This document shows positions 28,760 through 35,480 of a DNA stretch of 35,480 bases, one piece after another. The notes beneath the pieces were generated by a model. The model was not told the DNA's origin. It ran no database searches and worked only from the letters and a program-made list of their open reading frames with translations. The DNA is taken from the NCBI GenBank assembly GCA_012959695.1, contig DUCS01000041.1, positions 21,133 through 56,612 on the forward strand. The letters run 5' to 3'. A program made the position numbers and the translations under genes. Source of the stretch: Cycloclasticus sp. Its GTDB lineage: Bacteria; Pseudomonadota; Gammaproteobacteria; Methylococcales; Cycloclasticaceae. Numbering within the stretch: the stretch's first letter is position 1; every line of letters starts with the position of its first letter.

Positions 28760-29047
28760 ATGTCATTATCAAACCAACAAAAGAAAAAACTTAAATCTCA
28801 TGCTCACGACCTAAAGCCAGTGGTACGTGTTGGCCAATCTGGTCTAACGGATACAGTCCTGGATGAAATTGAATTAGCGATTGAGCATCATGAGCTGATT
28901 AAAGTAAAAGTTTCAGCCGCTAACCGTGACGACAAAAAAACTATGATTCAAAAAATTGCTGACCAATCACGTTCTGAAATCGTACAAACCATTGGTTTTA
29001 CAGCTGTTTTCTACCGCGAAAACACCGATAAAAAAGTTTACTCGTAA
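28760..29047 (+). CDS. yhbY: CRM-domain ribosome-associated protein YhbY
   Basis: This small RNA-binding protein of the CRM (YhbY) family associates with pre-50S particles. The 95-residue product from the ATG at 28760 starts [18 protein letters not shown], with the family's [13 protein letters not shown] and the [11 protein letters not shown] block. The frame is open back to a TTG at 28739, but the N-terminus from 28760 matches the family. No clear ribosome site is seen. It is divergent from rlmE, and its last 10 bases overlap the end of greA on the other strand. Confidence 0.94.
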   Translation: MSLSNQQKKKLKSHAHDLKPVVRVGQSGLTDTVLDEIELAIEHHELIKVKVSAANRDDKKTMIQKIADQSRSEIVQTIGFTAVFYRENTDKKVYS

Positions 29048-29514
29048 CGCACTTCGGTAATTTCGTACTCGGTAACACCCGCCGGCGCTTTTACTACGGC
29101 AATATCACCTTCTTCTTTACCGATTAATGCTTTTGCAAAAGGTGACGCGTAGGAGATTAAGTTCCTTTTAATATCCGCTTCATCCTGACCAACGATGGTG
29201 TACGTTATAAGCTCTTCCGTCTCTATATTTTCAAGCTCAACGGTACAGCCGAAAACAACTTTACCGTTTGCATTTAAAGTAGATACATCAATCACTTGAG
29301 CATTGCCTAGTTTACTTTCAATGTCCCTAACCCTTGCTTCAACCAAACCCTGTTCTTCGCGCGCCGCATGATATTCGGCATTTTCTTTCAAATCACCGTG
29401 CGCACGAGCGTCTGCAATAGCTTCTGTGATTCTTGGGCGTTTAACATTCTTAAGAAGGTCTAATTCGTCCTTTAAGCTTTGTGCGCCTTTCTTTGTTAAC
29501 GGTGTTTTACTCAT
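29038..29514 (-). CDS. greA: Transcription elongation factor GreA
   Basis: It rescues backtracked RNA polymerase by stimulating transcript cleavage. The 158-residue protein has the N-terminal coiled coil with the acidic tip D41 and E44 ([20 protein letters not shown]) and a C-terminal FKBP-like domain ending in [14 protein letters not shown] and YEITEV. AGGACAG lies before the ATG. It is the last gene of carA-carB-greA, 21 bases after carB. Confidence 0.97.
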   Translation of the reverse strand: MSKTPLTKKGAQSLKDELDLLKNVKRPRITEAIADARAHGDLKENAEYHAAREEQGLVEARVRDIESKLGNAQVIDVSTLNANGKVVFGCTVELENIETEELITYTIVGQDEADIKRNLISYASPFAKALIGKEEGDIAVVKAPAGVTEYEITEVRYE

Positions 29515-29535
29515 AATACTGTCCTAATAATAACT

Positions 29536-32500
29536 TTAACGGCGTGCCTGTAATTCGTGAAGCTCTCGAACTTCTTTGACACTGATATCAGCAAGCGCAT
29601 CAATGGTGGCTTTTGCACCTGCAATGGTTGTGCAATACGTTGCTTTATTTTGTAACGATTCACGACGAATTGAAAATGAGTCGGTAATCGCTTGCTTACC
29701 TTCAGTGGTATTCACCACCAGCTGAATGCTTTCATTTTTGATAATATCAACAATGTGTGGGCGACCCTCACTTACTTTATTCACCACTTCACAGTCGATG
29801 CCCGCTGCTGTTAATGCGTCGGCCGTTCCACGTGTAGCGAAAATATGTTTTCCTCGTGATACCAGTGTTCTTGCCAAATCAAGCATTTTTACCTTATCCG
29901 CTTCGCGCACACTGAAGATGACATTCTCTTCATCAGATAAATCAATGCCTGCCGCGCGTTGTGCCTTTCCAAACGCTTCGCCAAATGTATCACCAACGCC
30001 CATCACTTCACCGGTTGATTTCATTTCTGGGCCAAGTAAAGGATCCACATTAGGGAATTTTACAAAGGGGAATACCGACTCTTTAACAGAGAAGTAATCA
30101 GGAATAATTTCTTCCGTTGTACCCTGCTCTTTAAGTGATTGGCCCGCCATACAACGTGCTGCAATTTTTGCTAATGGGTAGCCCGTTACTTTTGAAACAA
30201 ACGGTACAGAACGTGAGGCACGTGGGTTAACTTCCAAGATATAAATATCGTCGCCTTTAATCGCGAACTGGATATTCATTAAGCCAACAACGCCTAATTC
30301 TCTGGCCAAATCTTTGGCTTGTACGCGCATTCTATCTTGCACATCTTGGCTTAAATCAAACGGTGGCAATGAACATGCCGAATCACCTGAGTGAACACCC
30401 GCTTGCTCAATATGCTCCATGATGGCGCCAATTAATATGTCTTCGCCATCAAAAATAGCATCCACATCCACTTCTACCGCATCATCTAAGAATCGGTCTA
30501 ATAATACGGGCGAGTCATTCGACACACTAACAGCTTCACGCATATACGTGCGTAGTTCAGATTCGTTATATACGATCTCCATCGCGCGGCCACCGAGTAC
30601 ATAAGATGGCCTAACCACCAACGGATAGCCAATTTCTTCAGCCAATAGAACCGCTTGCTCAGGTTCACGCGCTGTTCTGTTGGGTGGTTGCAATAAACTT
30701 AATTTTTCAACCAATTGCTGGAAACGCTCACGGTCTTCAGCTAAATCAATGGCTTCTGGCGAGGTGCCAATAATAGGCACGTCTGCCGCTTCTAACGCTT
30801 CAGCTAATTTAAGCGGTGTTTGACCGCCGTATTGAACAATAACACCCTTGGGCTTTTCTATATTGACCACTTCCAACACATCTTCCAAGGTCAATGGTTC
30901 AAAATATAAGCGATCAGAGGTATCAAAATCCGTTGATACGGTTTCTGGATTACAGTTAATCATGATGGTTTCATAACCGTCTTCACGCATCGCCAAGGCA
31001 GCGTGAACACAGCAGTAATCAAACTCAATACCTTGGCCAATTCTGTTCGGTCCTCCTCCCAACACCATGATTTTTTCACGGTTACTCGGTCGTGATTCGC
31101 ACTCTTCTTCGTAGGTGGAATACATATAGGCCGTCGGTGATGAAAACTCGCCTGCACACGAATCGATGCGCTTATAAACGGGTCGAATATCCAATGCATG
31201 TCGAGCGCTTCTAAACGCGCTTTCTTCTACGTTTAACAAGGTGGCAAGACGCGCATCTGAGAAGCCCTTACGTTTTAGGCGGAACATCGTGTTAGCATCC
31301 AATGACTCTAACGCAATGCCGGCTAACGCAGCCTCTTCGTTCAATAAATCTTCAATTTGCACCAAAAACCAGCGGTCAATTTTTGTTTGATCAAAGATGC
31401 TTTCTAAGCCAAAACCTTTTCTAAACGCATCCGCTACATACCAAATACGATCAGCGCCGGGTTGCTGAATCTCACGGCGTATAACCGTTTCAACACCTTC
31501 TTCATCTAAATCAACAACAGGGTCTAAACCCGTCATGCCTGTTTCAAGCCCACGTATGGCTTTTTGCAATGACTCTTGGAATGTACGACCAACAGCCATC
31601 ACCTCGCCCACAGATTTCATCTGCGTGGTTAAACGATCGTCTGCCGTTGGGAATTTTTCGAATGTAAAGCGAGGGATTTTAGTCACAACATAATCAATGG
31701 ATGGCTCGAATGAAGCCGGTGTTGCACCGCCGGTAATCTCATTACTCAGTTCATCTAGCGTGTATCCAATAGCCAGCTTGGCTGCCACTTTAGCAATAGG
31801 GAAACCGGTCGCTTTAGACGCCAACGCAGACGAACGCGATACACGCGGGTTCATTTCAATAACAATCATCGCACCATTCTCAGGATTGATGGCAAATTGC
31901 ACATTAGAACCGCCGGTATCTACACCAATTTCGCGCAACACATCAATCGATGCATTTCGCATAATTTGGTATTCTTTATCCGTTAATGTTTGTGCTGGTG
32001 CCACGGTAATCGAGTCACCGGTATGCACGCCCATCGGATCGAAGTTTTCAATGGAACAGATAATAATGCAGTTATCTTTACGATCACGCACTACTTCCAT
32101 TTCGTATTCTTTCCAACCCAAAACCGATTCTTCAATCAACAATTCATTGGTTGGTGAAAGGTCTAAGCCACGCTCACAAATTTCGATAAATTCTTCGCGA
32201 TTATACGAGATGCCACCACCGCTACCGCCCATGGTAAATGACGGACGAATAATCGTTGGAAAGCCGATTGACTCCAATGCTTCGTAAGCTTCATCCATGT
32301 TATGCGCTAAAAAAGAACGCGGTGTCGACAAACCAATTTTGGTCATCGCTTCTTTAAATAAAGCACGATCTTCGGCTTTATCTATGGCCTCTTTGGAAGC
32401 GCCTATCATTTCTACATTGTGTTTAGCTAATACGCCATGCCGGTCTAAATCCAATGCACAATTAAGCGCCGTTTGGCCGCCCATCGTTGGTAATAGCACA

Positions 32501-32751
32501 TCTGGCTTTTCTTTCTCAATGATTTTTTCAACCGTTTGCCAATCAACTGGCTCGATGTAAATCGCATCGGCTGTTTCAGGGTCCGTCATAATGGTTGCCG
32601 GATTAGAGTTAACCAAGATAACGCGGTAACCTTCTTCTCTTAGAGCTTTACAAGCCTGAGTTCCAGAATAATCAAACTCACACGCTTGACCAATAACAAT
32701 AGGGCCTGCACCTAGGAGTAAAACTGATTTTATGTCGGTTCTTTTTGGCAT
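29536..32751 (-). CDS. carB: Carbamoyl phosphate synthase large subunit
   Basis: It makes carbamoyl phosphate from bicarbonate, ammonia and two ATP for arginine and pyrimidine synthesis. There are two homologous ATP-grasp halves. The first starts [20 protein letters not shown] and has the glycine loop [14 protein letters not shown]. The second starts [19 protein letters not shown] and has [14 protein letters not shown]. An oligomerisation region lies between them, and a methylglyoxal-synthase-like allosteric domain (about 935-1071, [10 protein letters not shown]) ends the protein. At 1071 residues it is complete. It follows carA by 9 bases. Confidence 0.98.
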   Translation of the reverse strand: MPKRTDIKSVLLLGAGPIVIGQACEFDYSGTQACKALREEGYRVILVNSNPATIMTDPETADAIYIEPVDWQTVEKIIEKEKPDVLLPTMGGQTALNCALDLDRHGVLAKHNVEMIGASKEAIDKAEDRALFKEAMTKIGLSTPRSFLAHNMDEAYEALESIGFPTIIRPSFTMGGSGGGISYNREEFIEICERGLDLSPTNELLIEESVLGWKEYEMEVVRDRKDNCIIICSIENFDPMGVHTGDSITVAPAQTLTDKEYQIMRNASIDVLREIGVDTGGSNVQFAINPENGAMIVIEMNPRVSRSSALASKATGFPIAKVAAKLAIGYTLDELSNEITGGATPASFEPSIDYVVTKIPRFTFEKFPTADDRLTTQMKSVGEVMAVGRTFQESLQKAIRGLETGMTGLDPVVDLDEEGVETVIRREIQQPGADRIWYVADAFRKGFGLESIFDQTKIDRWFLVQIEDLLNEEAALAGIALESLDANTMFRLKRKGFSDARLATLLNVEESAFRSARHALDIRPVYKRIDSCAGEFSSPTAYMYSTYEEECESRPSNREKIMVLGGGPNRIGQGIEFDYCCVHAALAMREDGYETIMINCNPETVSTDFDTSDRLYFEPLTLEDVLEVVNIEKPKGVIVQYGGQTPLKLAEALEAADVPIIGTSPEAIDLAEDRERFQQLVEKLSLLQPPNRTAREPEQAVLLAEEIGYPLVVRPSYVLGGRAMEIVYNESELRTYMREAVSVSNDSPVLLDRFLDDAVEVDVDAIFDGEDILIGAIMEHIEQAGVHSGDSACSLPPFDLSQDVQDRMRVQAKDLARELGVVGLMNIQFAIKGDDIYILEVNPRASRSVPFVSKVTGYPLAKIAARCMAGQSLKEQGTTEEIIPDYFSVKESVFPFVKFPNVDPLLGPEMKSTGEVMGVGDTFGEAFGKAQRAAGIDLSDEENVIFSVREADKVKMLDLARTLVSRGKHIFATRGTADALTAAGIDCEVVNKVSEGRPHIVDIIKNESIQLVVNTTEGKQAITDSFSIRRESLQNKATYCTTIAGAKATIDALADISVKEVRELHELQARR

Positions 32752-32760
32752 AATTCTCTT

Positions 32761-33897
32761 TTATGAGTTCTTTTGCGACTGCATCAATGCAGTGAATTTT
32801 TCAAATAAATACACGATATCTTGCGGACCTGGGCTTGCTTCTGGATGCCCTTGAAAACCAAACGCTGGGCAATCCGTCCGTTCAATACCTTGTAAACTCT
32901 TATCAAATAACGATACGTGTGTTGCTTGCAAGTTACTTGGCAATGACTCGCCATCTACTGCAAAGCCGTGGTTTTGGCTTGTGATCATCACGCGTTCTGT
33001 TTTTAAGTCTTGCACGGGGTGGTTTGCACCGTGATGCCCAAACTTCATTTTAACTGTGGATGCGCCACTGGCTAAGGCCAACAATTGATGACCTAAACAT
33101 ATACCGAACGTCGGTATTTTCTTTTCAAGAATGGTTTTAATTGCTTCGATTGCGTAATCACATGGCTCAGGATCACCCGGACCGTTGGATAAAAACACAC
33201 CATCTGGTGACATGGCTAATACGTCAGCAGCGGGTGTTTTTGCAGGCACAACATGCACCTCGCAACCTGACTCAACTAGCAAACGCAAAATATTACGTTT
33301 AACGCCAAAGTCATACGCCACAACTTTAAATTTAATTTCTGGTTTGTTTTTTTGTTCCGCGGGATCTAATTGCCAGACAGCTTCAGTCCAATCGTAAGCA
33401 GAATCGGACGTGACCACTTGAGCTAGGTCCAGGCCTTTGAGAGACGCTGCTTCTTTTGCCGACTCTAACGCCAATGCCTCATTAACATCTGGCCCCGCAA
33501 TAATACAACCGCGTTGAGCACCTTTTTCACGCAAAATTCTTGTTAACTTTCGAGTATCAATATCCGCAATCGCAACGATGCTGTGTCGTTTTAAATAATC
33601 CGACAACGACTCTTCAGAACGCCAGTTACTGTTCGTTAACGGTAAATCTCTAATCACTAACCCACGCGCGTGAATTGCTGTTGATTCTTCATCTTCGGCA
33701 TTAACGCCGGTATTACCAATGTGCGGATAAGTAAGGGTGACAATTTGGTGAGCATACGAAGGATCCGTAAGAATTTCTTGGTATCCCGTCATCGACGTAT
33801 TAAAGACAACTTCTCCCGTTGTAAGGCCTTGAACACCTATTGATTGGCCGTGAAAAATACTACCGTCTTCAAGGACCAGTATCGCTATGTCAGACAA
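32761..33897 (-). CDS. carA: Carbamoyl phosphate synthase small subunit
   Basis: This glutaminase subunit delivers ammonia to CarB. The N-terminal domain has the signature [20 protein letters not shown]. The class I amidotransferase domain has the nucleophile C267 in FGICLGHQ and a C-terminal [11 protein letters not shown] carrying the catalytic His and Glu. At 378 residues it is normal. The start codon is TTG at 33897 ([13 protein letters not shown]); a good ribosome site, AAAGGTGGT, precedes it by about 6-7 bases, and no ATG is available nearby. Upstream lies a terminator-like hairpin. Confidence 0.97.
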   Translation of the reverse strand: MSDIAILVLEDGSIFHGQSIGVQGLTTGEVVFNTSMTGYQEILTDPSYAHQIVTLTYPHIGNTGVNAEDEESTAIHARGLVIRDLPLTNSNWRSEESLSDYLKRHSIVAIADIDTRKLTRILREKGAQRGCIIAGPDVNEALALESAKEAASLKGLDLAQVVTSDSAYDWTEAVWQLDPAEQKNKPEIKFKVVAYDFGVKRNILRLLVESGCEVHVVPAKTPAADVLAMSPDGVFLSNGPGDPEPCDYAIEAIKTILEKKIPTFGICLGHQLLALASGASTVKMKFGHHGANHPVQDLKTERVMITSQNHGFAVDGESLPSNLQATHVSLFDKSLQGIERTDCPAFGFQGHPEASPGPQDIVYLFEKFTALMQSQKNS

Positions 33898-33918
33898 ATT
33901 ACACCACCTTTAGATATG

Positions 33919-33955
33919 CAAAACGGGAAGAGCCTGACTGGCACTACCCGTTTTG
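33919..33955 (-). terminator. Terminator or attenuator hairpin before carA
   Basis: CAAAACGGG (33919-33927) and CCCGTTTTG (33947-33955) form a 9-bp stem. The 19-base loop can itself pair GCC with GGC. On the minus strand the stem ends in TTTTG, a short T-run. It could end the upstream oxidoreductase transcript or act as a leader attenuator for carAB. It lies 22 bases before the carA start. Confidence 0.5.
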
Positions 33956-34034
33956 ATTGTTAATATGTATGAACACGAATTTTACTGGGTTTTAACCCTC
34001 ATTGCCATCTCAACTCGAGCCTATTTTACGAATG

Positions 34035-35426
34035 CTATCTCGCTGCATCCAAAGACTGCGCTAAATAAGCATTCATTAATAATGTTGGATCTTCCATTAA
34101 CTTTTCTTTCCAATCGCCTAATGGAACTTCAGACTGAATCAAGCCTCTCATGACGCCAATATAGTCCGTACGTCCAACGGTGATGGCACCCACTAATAAA
34201 TCACCTTTAAAGTTAAGTCGTACGTATTTATAATTATCCATATCAACCAAGGTTGCAGTATCACCACCCTCAACACCACCCCAACTACCGAATGATGTAG
34301 ATATCAGGCCAGCCGTATCGAGTACGTTCATGCTCAAGCTGCCCTTATAAGTCGAGTTGCCGCCCATCATGTTTACCGCCGCAATTCGACCATGATCAAC
34401 CGCTGTTGGTTGAATAGCGTGTACCGCTTTAGCACCTGTTGAAAAATCCACACCTTGCGCAACATCACCCGCTGCATATATGTGTCTAACATTCGTGCGT
34501 AATGCTGCATTAACCAAAATACCAGCATCTGTTTTTATGCCAGTGCCTTCCAAAAATTCTATATTTGAATAAACACCAGTAGCGACAATAATAAGGTCAA
34601 ATTCGGTCAGACTATCGTCATCACGCTTCAGCGCTGGGCCTGCTTCAATAGACTTAATGCTTGATGGCAAAATGGTTGTAACACCTTTAGACTCACACCA
34701 TGTCTTAATCATACCACCCGCTGTTTCATCCATCATACGGCTAACCATCTGGCCGGTACGACCCATCATCACCGTTAAATCAGCACCTCTTTTAAGCAGC
34801 GGTTCAATAATAATTGATGCAACAAAACCAGCGCCTAACAAAGCAACTTTTGAACCTGGCTTGATTGTGTCAATGATTTCTCTGCCATCTTCCAATGTCC
34901 AGCAATTCACCACGCCTTTATTATCCGCACCTGGGAAAGGAGAGTTCGCAGGACGCGAACCAGTAGCAATCATCAACTTATCGTAGTCGTATACGTCACC
35001 ACTATCAGTTGTTACGTTTTGTTTCTTCGCATCAATATTTTCAACCTTTGCAAATACGTGGTTAATTTTTAGGTTTTCGAAGTGCCCTTCTGTTTTTCTT
35101 AAGTGCGTACCCGTGTCTTCAATCATGCCGCTTAAATAATAAGGCAAGGCCATACGTGAGTATGGAGATTCTTTTTCCAAGCCAATCATGGTAATTGAAC
35201 ATGAAGAGTCTGCTTTGCGAAGCGTTTCAGCTGCACGCACTGACGCTGGACCAGCACCAATCAATACATATTTCTTTTCGTTAGTTTTCACGGTTTTTAT
35301 AGCTTCCATAGGTTGAGGCTTAGTTACAGTTTCTTGAGTTTTTACTGACTCTGTTGCAGTTTCCGTCTTTTTTTTATCGCACGAACCAAACCCTAACATT
35401 GCCGCTATTTTACAAAATATTCCCAT
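34035..35426 (-). CDS. NAD(P)/FAD-dependent oxidoreductase with N-terminal hydrophobic extension
   Basis: This 463-residue flavoprotein has a two-dinucleotide-fold layout like rubredoxin, ferredoxin and nitrite (NirB-type) reductases. The FAD motif is VLIGAGPASVRAAETLR (54-70). ATGSRP (155-160) follows, then the NAD(P) motif VALLGAGFVAS (194-204), and the second FAD block IYAAGDVAQG (316-325). No redox disulfide is seen. Residues 1-16 (MGIFCKIAAMLGFGSC) are hydrophobic with two cysteines, and 17-40 are a K/T/E-rich linker. This extension is probably translated, because GGGGAG lies 7 bases before the ATG at 35426. The partner is unknown. A rubredoxin-type or membrane electron acceptor is possible. 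Confidence 0.8.
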   Translation of the reverse strand: MGIFCKIAAMLGFGSCDKKKTETATESVKTQETVTKPQPMEAIKTVKTNEKKYVLIGAGPASVRAAETLRKADSSCSITMIGLEKESPYSRMALPYYLSGMIEDTGTHLRKTEGHFENLKINHVFAKVENIDAKKQNVTTDSGDVYDYDKLMIATGSRPANSPFPGADNKGVVNCWTLEDGREIIDTIKPGSKVALLGAGFVASIIIEPLLKRGADLTVMMGRTGQMVSRMMDETAGGMIKTWCESKGVTTILPSSIKSIEAGPALKRDDDSLTEFDLIIVATGVYSNIEFLEGTGIKTDAGILVNAALRTNVRHIYAAGDVAQGVDFSTGAKAVHAIQPTAVDHGRIAAVNMMGGNSTYKGSLSMNVLDTAGLISTSFGSWGGVEGGDTATLVDMDNYKYVRLNFKGDLLVGAITVGRTDYIGVMRGLIQSEVPLGDWKEKLMEDPTLLMNAYLAQSLDAAR

Positions 35427-35480
35427 CTCTAATCTCCCCAGTCTTTTGTTGTTTTAAACTTACTACATGCTTATATTAGT

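Noticed and set aside
33953-34153. Small + strand open frame overlapping the end of the oxidoreductase gene
   Set aside because: About two thirds of it is antisense to the oxidoreductase C-terminus, with no family resemblance and no ribosome site.

Overview
The window looks like the chromosome of a moderately AT-rich gammaproteobacterium, carrying almost entirely core metabolic and housekeeping genes. The gene orders rlmE-ftsH-folP-glmM-tpiA-secG-tRNA-Leu, carA-carB-greA with yhbY, and xseB-ispA-dxs are all typical of gammaproteobacteria. The protein sequences and the rubrerythrin / Fe-S protein / DUF3501 cluster suggest the Thiotrichales (a Piscirickettsiaceae or Cycloclasticus-like marine bacterium). 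That placement is inference from memory, not a database result.

Layout. Positions 1-372 hold a transposase remnant running off the left edge, an inverted repeat and a candidate tRNA promoter, followed by tRNA-Arg(CCU). Positions 560-6101 (+) are the 2-oxoglutarate dehydrogenase operon sucA-sucB-lpd, closed by a terminator. Class I fumarase (6226-7749, +) follows, sharing a bidirectional terminator with parC-parE (topoisomerase IV, -). At 12122-12805 (+) lies a decayed GAF/EAL signalling gene with an in-frame stop and a large internal deletion. Positions 12798-15207 (-) carry a three-gene unit: rubrerythrin, a two-cluster Fe-S protein and DUF3501. It has a perfect FNR-type site and a second operator-like palindrome at its promoter, and a strong terminator hairpin between genes one and two. 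Divergently, 15395-20920 (+) carries xseB, ispA, dxs, folE2 and pckA. After two terminators come, on the minus strand, mdh, a DUF2818 membrane protein, tRNA-Leu(GAG), secG, tpiA, glmM, folP, ftsH and rlmE. The small RNA-binding gene yhbY (+) is divergent from rlmE and converges on greA, which ends the carA-carB-greA operon (-). The right end is a pyridine-nucleotide/FAD oxidoreductase with an unusual Cys-containing hydrophobic N-terminal extension.

Functionally the window joins oxidative TCA steps (SucAB-Lpd, fumarase, malate dehydrogenase) to gluconeogenesis (PckA, TpiA), cell-wall precursor supply (GlmM), isoprenoid supply (IspA, Dxs), folate (FolE2, FolP), carbamoyl phosphate, and envelope protein quality control and export (FtsH, SecG). 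No CRISPR array, prophage, toxin-antitoxin module or defence system is visible. The least ordinary points are the redox-regulated-looking rubrerythrin/Fe-S/DUF3501 operon with its palindromes and attenuator-like hairpin, the DUF2818 gene sitting directly behind tRNA-Leu where complex I (nuo) genes are often found, the broken EAL gene, a perfect 12-bp hairpin inside the start of folP, and the N-terminal extension of the terminal oxidoreductase.
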